Assembly: GCA_945861435.1 (NCBI GenBank)
Contig: CAMAUX010000019.1
Coordinates: 24,240-88,239 of the forward strand
DNA length: 64,000 nucleotides
Reading direction: 5' to 3'
Source: Chthoniobacter flavus
GTDB taxonomy: Bacteria; Verrucomicrobiota; Verrucomicrobiia; Chthoniobacterales; Chthoniobacteraceae
The stretch's first letter is position 1; each line of letters begins with the position of its first letter. Both the position numbers and the translations under genes were made by a program. A model generated the notes under the pieces. The model searched no databases. It worked only from the letters and a program-made list of their open reading frames with translations, and was not told where the DNA came from. Of this stretch, positions 25,847-35,537 are shown piece after piece.

Positions 25847-27112
25847 CTACATCAACATCAACGCGGGTTGCTCGATGAGGCGGCGAAGTTCGGAGAGATA
25901 TTCGGCACCCACCGCGCCGTCGACCACGCGGTGGTCAGCGCTTACGCCCACGCTCATCCGCTGGCCCGCGACGATCTGATCGTTCGCGCCGACCACCGGT
26001 TTCTTGACGATCGCACCCACGCTGACGATGAGCGCCTGCGGCGGGTTCACGATGGCGGAGAAGCTGTCGATCCCGTAGCTGCCGAGGTTCGAGACGGTGA
26101 TCGTGCCACCCTGGTATTCCTCGGGTTTCAACTTTTTGCCGCGCGCCCGTGTCGCCAGATCCTTCACCGCGGCGCTGATGTCGCGCAGGGATTTTTTCTG
26201 AGCTTCGCGGATCACGGGAGTGACAAGGCCGTCATCCACTGCTACGGCGACGCTGAGGTTCACGTTGCGGTATTGGATGATGGAGTCGCCGGCAAAACTG
26301 GCGTTCACAGCAGGAACTTTCACCGCAGCGGCGATCACGGCCTTGAGGACAAAATCATTCACGGTGAGCTTCACGCCGCCGGACTTGTCAGCGGCCGCGT
26401 TGACTTCCGCGCGTAGCTTCATCAGCGGGCCGGCGTCCACTTCCACATTTAGGTAGAAGTGCGGGATGGTGGTCTTGCTCGCGAGCAAGCGCTCCGCGAT
26501 GACACGGCGCATGCCGCTCAACGGAATAGTCTGGTCGCCTTCCCCTGCCGGTGTCGGCGGGATTGCTGTTGCGGAAGCCGCCGCCGGAGCGGTCGGCTTT
26601 GAGGCTGCCGCCGCGCCCTTTCCAGAAAGCACATCAGCCGCAGTGATTCGCCCGCCCGGGCCGCTTCCCTGCAGGCTTTGCAGGTCGACGTTTTTCTCCG
26701 CTGCGAGTTTGCGTGCGAAGGGCGAAACCTTGATGCGCTCACCGGCGGCGCGCTGAACCGCCGGCGCTTTTGCAGAGGCGGTGGTGGGTGCAACGGCAGG
26801 CGACGAGGCTGCGGGAGAGGCCGTGGTTGCGGCTGGTTTTGCTTGAAGGGTGCCGGGTTCCGGGGGCTTTTCGCCTTTCTGAAGAAGGAGCGCGATCTGG
26901 CTGCCGATCGCGGCTTTCGATCCTGCCTTCACGAAGATCTGGTGAAGGATCCCGGAGTCAAACGCCTCCATTTCCATCGTCGCCTTGTCGGTCTCGACCT
27001 CAGCGATCACATCGCCCACCGCGATGGTGTCGCCCTCGTTCTTGCGCCACTTGACGAGGGTTCCCTCAGTCATGGTGTCGCTCAGCTTCGGCATTTCAAT
27101 GTAAGTGGCCAT
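25847..27112 (-). CDS. pdhC: Dihydrolipoamide acetyltransferase (PDH E2)
   Basis: A 421-residue E2 subunit. One lipoyl domain at residues 1 to 78 with lipoylated Lys43 in EVETDKATMEME; an Ala/Pro/Thr-rich linker; a peripheral subunit-binding domain around 130 to 165 (KVSPFARKLAAEKNVDLQSL, GPGGRITAADV); a second linker; and the catalytic domain from about 195, with active-site SADHRVVDGA near the C-terminus. It transfers the acetyl group to CoA. Last gene of the pdhA-pdhB-pdhC operon; no E3 (lpd) gene follows, so dihydrolipoamide dehydrogenase must be encoded elsewhere. Confidence 0.96.
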   Translation of the reverse strand: MATYIEMPKLSDTMTEGTLVKWRKNEGDTIAVGDVIAEVETDKATMEMEAFDSGILHQIFVKAGSKAAIGSQIALLLQKGEKPPEPGTLQAKPAATTASPAASSPAVAPTTASAKAPAVQRAAGERIKVSPFARKLAAEKNVDLQSLQGSGPGGRITAADVLSGKGAAAASKPTAPAAASATAIPPTPAGEGDQTIPLSGMRRVIAERLLASKTTIPHFYLNVEVDAGPLMKLRAEVNAAADKSGGVKLTVNDFVLKAVIAAAVKVPAVNASFAGDSIIQYRNVNLSVAVAVDDGLVTPVIREAQKKSLRDISAAVKDLATRARGKKLKPEEYQGGTITVSNLGSYGIDSFSAIVNPPQALIVSVGAIVKKPVVGANDQIVAGQRMSVGVSADHRVVDGAVGAEYLSELRRLIEQPALMLM

Positions 27113-27226
27113 GGGACTTCGATTCGGTGACGTTGAAAAACGGGGTGGGACGCGGAGGTTTATCGGATCCCGATGCGGAGGAAAACAAATTCTCCGGCGG
27201 GAACCGGGTTCCGAGGCGGGATGGCG

Positions 27227-28201
27227 TCAGAACAAGCTCAACACCTTGGCAACGACGTCCGTGGGCCGCGGCAGTTGCTTGACCTCCACCTTCGGGCTGT
27301 AGATGGCGGGTGCATCGATCGCGCTGATCCGCAGCACCGGGGCGTCCAGATCATCGAATGCCTTTTCCATCAGCAGGGAGGAGATCTGGGCGTCGACACC
27401 GCAGAAGGGTTTGTTCTCCTCGATGAGAACTGCGCGGTGCGTTTTGCGGACCGTGCGCAGGATCGCTTCCTCGTCCAGGGGACGGATGGAGCGCAGGTCG
27501 AGAACCTCCGCGCTGATGTCGTGTTCCGCAGCGAGCAACTCCGCGGCCTTGAGGGCGGTGAGCGCGGCGCGCCCGTGGGCGATCAGGCTCACATCGGTGC
27601 CTTCACGCTTCAGGTCTGCGACGCCGAGCGGGATGACGTATTCCTCTTCAGGCACCTCCCATTTCTCGCCGTAGAGCAGGGTGTTTTCCATGAACATCAC
27701 GGGATCGTTGTCGCGGATCGCGCTCTTGAGCAGGCCCTTCGCGTCATAGGCCGTTGCGGGGCAGACGACTTTGAGGCCCGGGATGTTCGCGAGCATATTT
27801 TCCGGGGTGTGGCTGTGGGTGGCGCCCACGTTGGTCCCACCGTTGGCGGGGCCGCGGATCACGATCGGGCAGTTGATGAGGCCGCCGCTCATGTAACGGA
27901 CGAAGCCGGCGTTGTTCACGATTTGATCCCAGGCCACGGTGGCGAAGCTCCAGAACATGAGTTCCATCACCGGACGCAGCCCAAGCATCGAGGCGCCGAT
28001 GCCCATGCCGATGAACGCTGCCTCGCTGATCGGCGTGTCGCACACCCGCTTGTCGCCGAATTTCTTCCAGAGACCTTCGGTGACCTTGTAGGCGCCGTCG
28101 TATTCCGCGACTTCCTCGCCCAAAATCACCACGTTCTCGTCGCGCTGGATTTCTTCTGCCAATGCGTGGCGCAGCGCCTCACGGTAAGTAATCAGTGCCA
28201 T
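27227..28201 (-). CDS. pdhB: Pyruvate dehydrogenase E1 component, beta subunit
   Basis: A 324-residue E1-beta subunit of the alpha2beta2 type. Landmarks are ITYREALRHALAEEIQRD at the start, VILGEEVAEYDGAYKVTEGL, DTPISEAAFIGMGIGASMLGLRP, HSHTPENMLANIPGLKVVCP and the C-terminal domain VLDLRSIRPLDEEAI. With PdhA it decarboxylates pyruvate on thiamine diphosphate and reductively acetylates the lipoyl group of PdhC. It starts 81 bp after pdhA and ends 114 bp before pdhC. Confidence 0.96.
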   Translation of the reverse strand: MALITYREALRHALAEEIQRDENVVILGEEVAEYDGAYKVTEGLWKKFGDKRVCDTPISEAAFIGMGIGASMLGLRPVMELMFWSFATVAWDQIVNNAGFVRYMSGGLINCPIVIRGPANGGTNVGATHSHTPENMLANIPGLKVVCPATAYDAKGLLKSAIRDNDPVMFMENTLLYGEKWEVPEEEYVIPLGVADLKREGTDVSLIAHGRAALTALKAAELLAAEHDISAEVLDLRSIRPLDEEAILRTVRKTHRAVLIEENKPFCGVDAQISSLLMEKAFDDLDAPVLRISAIDAPAIYSPKVEVKQLPRPTDVVAKVLSLF

Positions 28202-28282
28202 AAAATTCTCAGGTGTCCGTTGATTAAAGGGTCGATGAACCCGCGCGCGCCTCCCGTCCGGAGCCGGCAGGGCTCGTGGGGG

Positions 28283-29353
28283 TTAGTTGAAGAAGTGGCG
28301 GCCGGTCCTGCCCGCCGTGGTCTGGCGGTCCACCTCGAAGTACACATCCTCGGTGATGCTTTCATCGCTCGGGATTGGGCTCTCTTCCGCGAATTGGACG
28401 CTCTCGTTCGCCTCAGTGCGGGACGCTTGGTCGAGTTCCTCGTACTTTTCCTCGGTCAACACGCCTTCCGTGAGCAGGCGGGCTTTCCAGAGGCGGATCG
28501 GGTCGTGATCCTGCTTGTAGCGTTCGATCTCCTCCTCGCTGCGGTAGATCTTGTGTTTCGCGTCGGCCACCGAGTGCCCGTAGTAGCGGTATGTCTCGAT
28601 CTCCAGCACGGTGGGACGGGATTGGCCGTGGGCGCGGTCGAGGGCCACCTGTGCCTTTGCCCGCACCTCGTAAAGGTCCTCGCCGTTGCAGGTGTCCCAG
28701 TCGATGGCGAAGCCTGCGGCGCGTTCCGCGAGGCACGTCCGGAAGGCGCTGGAACGCTCAAGGCTCGTGCCCATCGAGTATTGGTTGTTTTCGATGATAT
28801 ACACCACGGGCAGATCCCAGAGGGACGCGAGGTTGAGGGATTCGTAAAAACATCCCTGATTCACCGCTCCGTCGCCCATGAAGCAGAGCGCGGCACCCTT
28901 GAGTCCCTTGTACTTCAGGCCGTAGGCCAGTCCGAGGCCGAGGGGCGTCTGCCCACCTACAATGCCATGGCCGCCCCAGTAATTCTTGTCCGGTGCGAAG
29001 AAGTGCATCGAGCCGCCCTTGCCCTTGGAGCAGCCGGTGACCTTACCGAATAGCTCGGCCATGCATTCGTTCATGGACATGCCGACCGCCAGCGCATGAC
29101 CGTGGTCGCGGTATGCAGTAATGACGTGGTCGTGCGATCCCATCAAAGAGACCGTGCCCACCGCCACGCTTTCCTGGCCGATGTAAAGATGGAGGAAGCC
29201 GCCCATCTTGCCGGCGGAGTACTGCTTGAGGGCAGCTTGTTCGAAGTGACGAATCCGCAGCATCTCCCGCAGGAACCGGAGTTTGTCCTCAGGGCGCAGG
29301 GATTGGTTGATGGGTGAGGATGCGAAGTCGGGGGCGGTTACGGTTTGTTCCAT
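28283..29353 (-). CDS. pdhA: Pyruvate dehydrogenase E1 component, alpha subunit
   Basis: A 356-residue E1-alpha subunit. The thiamine-diphosphate motif GDGAVNQGCFYESLNLASLW (GDG to NN type, ending at IIENN) is complete, and the phosphorylation-loop equivalent YRYYGHSVADAK is present. The N-terminus LRFLREMLRIRHFEQAALKQY and GGFLHLYIGQESVAVG are family-typical. About 25 residues ahead of the conserved part form a short unconserved leader. First gene of the PDH operon; its promoter must lie in the 340-bp gap shared with mnmG. Confidence 0.96.
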   Translation of the reverse strand: MEQTVTAPDFASSPINQSLRPEDKLRFLREMLRIRHFEQAALKQYSAGKMGGFLHLYIGQESVAVGTVSLMGSHDHVITAYRDHGHALAVGMSMNECMAELFGKVTGCSKGKGGSMHFFAPDKNYWGGHGIVGGQTPLGLGLAYGLKYKGLKGAALCFMGDGAVNQGCFYESLNLASLWDLPVVYIIENNQYSMGTSLERSSAFRTCLAERAAGFAIDWDTCNGEDLYEVRAKAQVALDRAHGQSRPTVLEIETYRYYGHSVADAKHKIYRSEEEIERYKQDHDPIRLWKARLLTEGVLTEEKYEELDQASRTEANESVQFAEESPIPSDESITEDVYFEVDRQTTAGRTGRHFFN

Positions 29354-29677
29354 AAGGCGACGGACTCTCCTCTAAACGGCTGCCGGATTCTGTGCAACCA
29401 CCAAGCTTGACGGAAAGGGTTGCCTTAGAGGCTGGGTTGGTTGGCTTTCGGAGGCTGGGCTGGGTCGGGAGGCGCTGGTGGGATGCCGTCTGAGAAATCA
29501 AGCAGAAACGGGCTCGAAAGGCCGGGCCATCCCGAAAAAAGCGAGGAAATAGCTCAGGGAAAGTGACTTACAAAAGATGGACACGGCAGGTTGGGCTCGA
29601 TTAGGCTTCTGGGCTCGTTTTTCGCTCTCGCCATGATGTTTAGCCCTGCAATTTCTGCCTCCTGCTGCCGCTTGCGG
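29354..29677. other. Divergent intergenic region pdhA/mnmG
   Basis: About 320 bases between the divergent pdhA and mnmG starts. It must hold both promoters, but I see no convincing -35/-10 pair. A parS-like palindrome closes it at the mnmG start. No DnaA boxes of the TTATCCACA type are visible, so there is no support for an origin here. Confidence 0.5.
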
Positions 29678-29693
29678 TGTTCCACGTAGAACA
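29678..29693. promoter_or_regulatory. parS-like ParB site at the mnmG start
   Basis: TGTTCCACGTAGAACA is a 16-bp near-perfect palindrome, one base away from TGTTCCACGTGGAACA, which is a known form of the ParB binding site parS (general consensus TGTTTCACGTGAAACA). Its last base is the A of the mnmG start codon. parS sites are typically clustered near the replication origin and often near gidA/mnmG and parAB. Confidence 0.7.
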
Positions 29694-31552
29694 TGTTCAC
29701 GTTTCCCAAAGAATTCGATGTCGTGGTCGTCGGGGTCGGACACGCCGGTATTGAAGCGGCCGCCGCTGCCGCCCGGCTCGGCGCTAAAGCCCTTGCTCTC
29801 ACGCAGAACCTAGACTCGGTGGGGCAGATGTCCTGCAACCCGGCCATCGGGGGTCAGGCCAAGGGCCAGATTGTCCGGGAGATCGATGCGCTTGGCGGAC
29901 TCATGGGGCTCAACACGGATGCCACCAGCATCCAGTTCCGCATGCTCAACGCTCGGAAGGGGCCCAGTGTGCGATCCCCGAGGGCGCAGTGCGATAAGAA
30001 GGCTTACCAATTCCGGGCCAAGGCGGAGTTGGAGCGTCAGCCGAATCTCGATATCAAGCAGGGGAACGTCACTAAGATCCTCGTGGGGCCGGATGGCGTG
30101 GAGGGAGTCGAGACGAATCTTGGTCTCCGGGTGAGAGCGCGTTCGGTGGTCATTACGACAGGGACCTTCATGCGGGGTCTCCTGCATGTAGGGCTCAATA
30201 ATCAGGCGGGAGGCAGGATGGGCGATGCGTTTTCCACCCTGAGTGACAGTCTTCGGGAGCTGGGATTCGAGGTGGGAAGGTTCAAGACGGGTACTCCGTG
30301 CCGACTGCACGGACGGACCATCGATTTTTCCCGTTGTACGCCGCAATACGGGGACGAGCCTGCGCAGCCGTTCAGTTTCGTGCCGGAGCGCTTGGAGCGG
30401 CGGAAGGACGACATTTTTTCCCTGAACCATTGGGATGGAGCCTCCGGCAAGTTCCACGTGGAACAGCTCCCGTGCTGGATCACTCATACCACCACCAGCA
30501 CGCACGATCATATTCGCTCCAACCTCGATAAGTCCCCTCTCTATGCGGGCCGCATCCAAGGAGTGGGCCCCCGGTACTGCCCGTCCATTGAGGACAAGGT
30601 GGTCCGGTTTGCGGAAAAGGAGTCGCATCAGGTCTTTCTTGAGCCCGAGGGCCGCCACACCGAGGAGTATTACGTCAACGGTGTTTCCACCAGCCTCCCG
30701 ATGGAGGTCCAATATGACTTCATCCGCTCGATCCCGGGCCTCGAGTCGGTGGAGATCATGCGCCCCGGTTACGCGGTCGAGTACGACTACTGCCCTCCGA
30801 CCCAGCTCCATCCCACCCTCGAGACGCAGCGGGTCCCGGGTTTGTATTTCGCAGGACAAATCAACGGCACTTCCGGATACGAGGAGGCTGCTGCTCAGGG
30901 GCTCGTCGCTGGAGCCAATGCCGCGCTCAAGGTTCTCGGGCGCCCCGCCTTCACACTCACCCGGGCGGACGCCTACATTGGGGTGTTGATCGATGATCTG
31001 GTCACAAAGGGCACTCTGGAGCCCTACCGGATGTTCACTTCCCGGGCTGAGCACCGTCTGGTGCTCCGACATGACAATGCCGATGTCCGTCTGACGCCGC
31101 TTGCTCATGCGCATGGTTTGGTCGATGCCGGGCGCCACAATAAGGTGCAGGAAAAGCTCCGCCATATCGCCGCCCTCCATGCGCACGCCGCCTCCACTCC
31201 TTATGAGGGCGCGAGGTTGGCTCAGTGGCTCAAGCGCCCGGAGAACTCCCCTGCCCTGCTCCCGGCCGAACTTCGCCTCGGCTTCGCGGACGACCTTTGG
31301 GACACGATCGAAACGGAGCTCAAGTACGCCGGGTATATTCAGCGGCAGAACACCGCCATCGACCGGCTTCACCGGACTGAAGACAACCGTCTCCCAGCGG
31401 ATCTCGACTATCACCTCGTCCCGAGCCTTCGAGCAGAGACCAGGCAGAAACTGACCCAGATCCGACCCACCACTCTCGGTCAGGCCAGCCGAATCAGCGG
31501 CATCACCCCCGCCGATATTGCGCTTCTCAGTATCTACCTCCGGCGGTTTTAA
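29693..31552 (+). CDS. mnmG: tRNA uridine 5-carboxymethylaminomethyl modification enzyme MnmG
   Basis: A 619-residue FAD enzyme that, with MnmE, modifies the wobble uridine (cmnm5U34) of several tRNAs. The FAD-binding motif [19 protein letters not shown] is at the N-terminus. Other hallmarks are [79 protein letters not shown] and [16 protein letters not shown], with a C-terminal helical domain ending [16 protein letters not shown]. No Shine-Dalgarno sequence is evident because a parS-like palindrome occupies the space before the ATG. The usual neighbours rsmG, parA and parB do not follow. Confidence 0.97.
   Translation: MFTFPKEFDVVVVGVGHAGIEAAAAAARLGAKALALTQNLDSVGQMSCNPAIGGQAKGQIVREIDALGGLMGLNTDATSIQFRMLNARKGPSVRSPRAQCDKKAYQFRAKAELERQPNLDIKQGNVTKILVGPDGVEGVETNLGLRVRARSVVITTGTFMRGLLHVGLNNQAGGRMGDAFSTLSDSLRELGFEVGRFKTGTPCRLHGRTIDFSRCTPQYGDEPAQPFSFVPERLERRKDDIFSLNHWDGASGKFHVEQLPCWITHTTTSTHDHIRSNLDKSPLYAGRIQGVGPRYCPSIEDKVVRFAEKESHQVFLEPEGRHTEEYYVNGVSTSLPMEVQYDFIRSIPGLESVEIMRPGYAVEYDYCPPTQLHPTLETQRVPGLYFAGQINGTSGYEEAAAQGLVAGANAALKVLGRPAFTLTRADAYIGVLIDDLVTKGTLEPYRMFTSRAEHRLVLRHDNADVRLTPLAHAHGLVDAGRHNKVQEKLRHIAALHAHAASTPYEGARLAQWLKRPENSPALLPAELRLGFADDLWDTIETELKYAGYIQRQNTAIDRLHRTEDNRLPADLDYHLVPSLRAETRQKLTQIRPTTLGQASRISGITPADIALLSIYLRRF
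30450..30465. promoter_or_regulatory. Second parS-like site inside mnmG
   Basis: AGTTCCACGTGGAACA contains the perfect 14-bp palindrome GTTCCACGTGGAAC and matches the parS form TGTTCCACGTGGAACA at 15 of 16 positions. It lies within the mnmG coding sequence (codons for KFHVEQ), 772 bp from the first site. Confidence 0.7.
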
Positions 31553-32736
31553 GCGGCGCCAGGTCTTGTCTGCCCGTCTCCGTCATTGACGGTTGCGATA
31601 CCCGGAGCAGCGCCCCCCTCCAAACCCACGCTTAGCCCCTAGTCCCCTAGCCCCCCCATTCTCCATCGGCCGTGCCAAAGGAGGCGCCGGGTCCCAATAC
31701 CCATTCGCACCGAGGATCGGGATATCGGCCCCCAACATAACCCGATGGATGCAGCCCGCCGCACCGCCACAAATGCGCGCTCATCGCCAAGGTGGTAGCC
31801 CTCCCAGGCAGCCGAGATTGAGCTGTGAACCTCGCTGGCCTTGGTTGAGCGCCTGGAGCCGCCGCATCGCCGCCGTCCCAGCCCCGATGCGCGTCGTCTT
31901 CAGCCAAGGCGTCGGCAGCCGCCGGATGGGCCTCCCATCCGTCTCGGACGATCCCGCTCAAACCCACTAGCGCCCAAATATCCGCGACGCCAAAGCCTGA
32001 AGAGCTCCGGATGGAAGGCGACTCTGAGGTTCAGCGCAGGCGGGTTGCGTCCGTTGACCAGGACCTGGACCAGCCCATTGGACGCTGCTGTGGAGGGGGC
32101 AATGCCCTCGGATGGGCCGGTGGCGTCGCATACGGCAACGCCGTGGCTGCTCCTAACTCCCCACGTGTCGGTCTCTTCAAGTCCGCACCTCCACGCGGCC
32201 TGCCCTCCAGTGCCGGATGAATGGCGGAGTAGACCGGTCTGGCCACGCACGGCTCTCCTTTTCCAGAGACTGGTGCTTGCAACTTCTGGAGGGTCGTTGC
32301 CCGCAAGGACCATCACGGTGGCATGCGCGCCGAGCACCCCGTTGGCGGCACCGGCCCCGTCAGTATAGGAAAATCTGTTCGGTCATCGTGCTAGAGTGCA
32401 CCGCATCCACCGGGGCGTTCTCGCGGTGCCCCATCCGCCATTCCCTCTCGCGCTCCTACCCGTACTCGCGGCATGTTGCGGCCCACCGATGCAGGGGAAA
32501 CGAATAGGAGTACGAAGCGCCCGACGGGGAGTACGAGTAAGGCGCAGGAACCACGAGGAATTCATGGACACCTGCGTAGGTCGATCGTGCACCCTCGAAC
32601 TAGAACACAGGCGACCCATCCCCCCTCCCTGCCCCGTCTCTCGCAAGAAACGAACGCAGCACGCGCTCCGGCCGGTACACCCTCAACGACAAAAGGCATG
32701 GCCGGCTCCCCCTCCCCAACCTCACGGACGCCGGAT
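31553..32736. other. 1.2-kb region without a supportable gene
   Basis: Between the convergent ends of mnmG and the cysteine desulfurase. Several frames stay open for 100 to 175 codons on both strands, but their products are Arg/Pro/Ala-rich without recognisable motifs or start sites. On the minus strand two frames (32337 to 31900, then 31967 to 31647) read on from each other with a frame change near 31,950 to 32,000 and could be the remains of one secreted protein. No tRNA, terminator or mobile-element end was found. I leave it as non-coding or decayed. Confidence 0.5.
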
Positions 32737-33837
32737 CTAGGGCCGCAATTGACGCCACGCCTCCCGAACTGCCTCTGCGAGAGCGTCCCAATCCCGACCC
32801 CCAGTCTCCCAGCCGGAACTGAAGCGCAGCACGCGCCCCGCCTTCCCCTCGGGAACCCCTAGCGCCCGAACCACATGGGATGCAGCTTCCTTCCCGCTTG
32901 CGCAGGCAGAACCCGTGGAGGCAGCGATCCCGAGTCGGTCCAGCTTCACCACCCAACGCTGGCGGCAGTCGATCTCAGGCATCACCGCAGCCGCAGTATT
33001 CCAGAGCCTGTCAGCCCCTTTTCCCAGAATCTCCACGCCGGGAAGTCCTTCCAAAAGCATGTCTTCGAACCGGTCCCGCTCAGTCCCCTGCCCTCCCCGA
33101 CCCTCCCTGTCGACCAGCGCCGCCATCATTGCCAGAATCCCGGCCACATTCTCCGTCCCGGCTCGCTGCTCATCCTCCTGAGGTCCCCCGACCAAAAGCG
33201 GGCGGACAGGTTTGACCGCCTTTAGGAACCCAACGCCTTGCGGGCCGCCGAACTTGTGGGCGCATCCGGACACGAATTCGATGGCCCCCAGCCCTTGGGC
33301 CGGCAACTTGCCGAACCATTGGGCGGCGTCGCAAAATACCGGGACTCCGTGGTCGTGACACAGCGCATGGACAGCCCTCCAAGGCTGGAGGACACCGGTC
33401 TCGTTGTTGGCGGCCATGACCCCCACAAAAGCGGGCATTTTGCTCCGTAACCCCTCCGCAAGCCAGTCCAACTCAACGACACCTTGGGCGCTGACCGGAA
33501 TCAGCCGATACCGCCCGGGGAAATAGCGGCGCACCGCTGCCAGCACACAGGGATGCTCGATGGACGAAACCCAAGCCTCGCCATCACTCGAGCCCGCCAA
33601 ATGGGCAATGATGGTGTTGTTGGCTTCGGTGGCGCCTGACACGAAAACGATCTCCCGGGCCTCACACCCCATCCGCAGCGCCAACGCACGCCGCGCCTCC
33701 TGAATCGCCACCTCGGCCCGGGCTCCCACGCGGTGAGGACTTGAGGGGTTTCCCGGAAACTCCACCTGCGCCCGCAGCCACGCCTCCCGGGCGGCTTCGC
33801 AAAGGGGCGAACTGGCATTGTGATCGAAGTACCGCAT
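32737..33837 (-). CDS. Cysteine desulfurase (NifS/IscS class)
   Basis: A 366-residue class V aminotransferase-fold enzyme that takes sulfur from cysteine for Fe-S cluster and thio-cofactor synthesis. Landmarks: YFDHNASSPLCEAAREA at the start, SGATEANNTII, VMAANNETGVLQP, the PLP lysine Lys195 in GCAHKFGGPQGVGFLK, RAGTENVAG, and catalytic-loop Cys312 in ASTGSACASGKEAASHV. It is about 20 residues shorter than IscS but intact. It diverges from the gcvH-like operon with 100 bp between starts, so the two may share regulation; sulfur supply for the clusters or lipoyl groups encoded there is a plausible role. No iscU or sufU adjoins it. Confidence 0.93.
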   Translation of the reverse strand: MRYFDHNASSPLCEAAREAWLRAQVEFPGNPSSPHRVGARAEVAIQEARRALALRMGCEAREIVFVSGATEANNTIIAHLAGSSDGEAWVSSIEHPCVLAAVRRYFPGRYRLIPVSAQGVVELDWLAEGLRSKMPAFVGVMAANNETGVLQPWRAVHALCHDHGVPVFCDAAQWFGKLPAQGLGAIEFVSGCAHKFGGPQGVGFLKAVKPVRPLLVGGPQEDEQRAGTENVAGILAMMAALVDREGRGGQGTERDRFEDMLLEGLPGVEILGKGADRLWNTAAAVMPEIDCRQRWVVKLDRLGIAASTGSACASGKEAASHVVRALGVPEGKAGRVLRFSSGWETGGRDWDALAEAVREAWRQLRP

Positions 33838-33937
33838 GAGGAGGGACCCACCGATGCCTGAATCCGGGCCCGGATGAAAGAAAACAGCGTGCGGGCTGGC
33901 CGGGAACCCTTCTGGCGGATAGAACGGAGATCCACCC

Positions 33938-34396
33938 GTGTCAAAAACGTCGTTTTATAAACGCTCAACGTTCGTAACCCATCTGCCGGAGGACTGCCTC
34001 TACAGTCCCTCCCACTTCTGGCTCGCCCAAACCGTGCCCGGATTCTGGCGCATCGGGTTCACGAAGTTTGCCACCCGCATGCTCGGCGAGATTGTGGATC
34101 ATCAGTGGGAAAAGCAGCCGGGTGCGGCGGTGCGCAGCGGTGAGATCATCGGATCTATCGAGGGATTCAAGGCCATCTCGGACATCTACTGCGTGGCGGA
34201 CGGCGCGTTTGTGGAGGGCAATGCCGCGTTGCGCGACGCGATCTCGCTGGTCGGCGAGAAGCCTTACGATGAAGGCTGGCTCTACCTTGTCGAGGGGCAG
34301 CCGGATTCCAAATGCACGGATCTTGCCGGATATCGCCGGCTCCTTGATGCGACAATCGACCGGATGCTGGAGAAGCAACAACACGATTCCGAATGA
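33938..34396 (+). CDS. GcvH-like lipoyl carrier protein
   Basis: A 152-residue protein with a biotinyl/lipoyl domain of the glycine cleavage H type. The attachment region reads GSIEGFKAISDIYCVADG, so Lys78 is the predicted lipoylation site (GcvH normally has ESVKAVSDIY). FTKFATRMLGEIV upstream corresponds to GcvH ITDYAQxxLGDIV. It starts with GTG at 33938, preceded by GGAGAT. No gcvT, gcvP or lipoate ligase gene is present; instead it leads a six-gene operon and overlaps the cobW-like start by four bases (ATGA). That makes a role other than glycine cleavage likely, as with the lipoate-binding proteins of sulfur oxidisers, but this is inference. Confidence 0.85.
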   Translation: MSKTSFYKRSTFVTHLPEDCLYSPSHFWLAQTVPGFWRIGFTKFATRMLGEIVDHQWEKQPGAAVRSGEIIGSIEGFKAISDIYCVADGAFVEGNAALRDAISLVGEKPYDEGWLYLVEGQPDSKCTDLAGYRRLLDATIDRMLEKQQHDSE

Positions 34397-35529
34397 ATAC
34401 CGAGACGAGCGAACGGGCTGCGAAAGCCCGATACATCATGATTGGCGGCTTCCTTGGCGCGGGGAAGACGACCGCTGTGGCGGCGCTGGCACAGAGCCTG
34501 CACGCGCGCGGATTGCGTGTGGGTCTGATCACCAACGATCAAGGCAGCGAGTTGGTGGACACTGCGATGCTCCGCGCACAAGGATTCTCCACGGAGGAGA
34601 TCCCAGGCGGCTGCTTTTGCTGCCGGTTTAATTCGCTCGTGGATGCCGCGGCGAGACTCACGGACACGACCTCGCCGGACGTCTTCATTGCGGAGCCCGT
34701 GGGCAGCTGCACGGATCTGGTGGCGACTGTCACGTATCCGCTGCGCAGGATCTACGGCGACCGCTTCACCATCGCGCCGCTCTCGGTGCTCGTGGATCCC
34801 GTGCGTGCGGAGCGGGTGCTCGGGCTCAGCTCGGGCGGGAAGTTCTCCGAGAAGGTGCTATACATTTATCGCAAGCAGCTTGAGGAGGCCGATCTGATTG
34901 TGATCTCCAAGTGCGAAACGCTGGAGCCCGCGCGGCTCGATGCGCTGGAAACCGAGCTCCAGAGCCAGTTCCCAGCCGCTCGCGTACTGCGCGTTTCGGT
35001 CCGTGCGGGGCAGGGGACGGACGCATGGTTCCACGAAATGACCACGGCGGAGCAGGGGAGCCGTGCTGCGCTGGGGATCGACTATGAGATCTACGCGGAG
35101 GGCGAGGCGCTCCTTGGCTGGCTCAATGCGACGCTCCAGATCCGCTCCGATGCAGCCTTCGATTCCAGCGTGCTCCTGAAGACGTTTGCCGCAGATGTCC
35201 AATCCCGGCTCGCGCCCGCCGAGATCGCGCATTTGAAGATGACGCTGAGTCCGGACGGCGGCCTCGGCGACATCGCGGTGGTGAATCTCGTGCGCAGCGA
35301 CTTTGTGCCGGAGCTCTCGCTGGTCCTTGATGAGCCTGTGCCCGGAGGTCAGCTCATCGTGAACCTGCGCGCTGAGGCCGCACCCGCAGAACTGCGAGCC
35401 GCGGTGGAGGCGGCCGCCGAAGCCCTTCCCCACAAGATCCCCGGGCTGCGTGCGACGATCGAGCACCTTGAGCATTTCCGGCCCGGCAAGCCTGAGCCGA
35501 CCCATCGCGACACCATCCCCGCGTTCTAG
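34393..35529 (+). CDS. CobW/COG0523-family GTPase
   Basis: A 378-residue G3E GTPase. Walker A GGFLGAGKTT is at residues 18 to 27, ITNDQGSELVDTAML follows as switch region, and the metal-binding CxCC motif GGCFCC has Cys74, Cys76 and Cys77. The guanine-specificity motif, usually NKxD, appears as SKCE (VISKCETL), a departure that could alter nucleotide choice. The C-terminal part has DIAVVNLVRSDFVPEL and no His-rich tail. COG0523 proteins are metal chaperones or insertases. It overlaps the gcvH-like gene by four bases and is 8 bp from the next gene, so it probably serves a metalloprotein of this operon. Confidence 0.9.
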   Translation: MNTETSERAAKARYIMIGGFLGAGKTTAVAALAQSLHARGLRVGLITNDQGSELVDTAMLRAQGFSTEEIPGGCFCCRFNSLVDAAARLTDTTSPDVFIAEPVGSCTDLVATVTYPLRRIYGDRFTIAPLSVLVDPVRAERVLGLSSGGKFSEKVLYIYRKQLEEADLIVISKCETLEPARLDALETELQSQFPAARVLRVSVRAGQGTDAWFHEMTTAEQGSRAALGIDYEIYAEGEALLGWLNATLQIRSDAAFDSSVLLKTFAADVQSRLAPAEIAHLKMTLSPDGGLGDIAVVNLVRSDFVPELSLVLDEPVPGGQLIVNLRAEAAPAELRAAVEAAAEALPHKIPGLRATIEHLEHFRPGKPEPTHRDTIPAF

Positions 35530-35537
35530 AATCCGTC

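Noticed and set aside
27173..29053. A 626-codon plus-strand open frame
   Set aside because: It is antisense to pdhB and pdhA, which are motif-complete.
29810..31414. A 534-codon minus-strand open frame
   Set aside because: It is antisense to mnmG and has no protein-like motifs.
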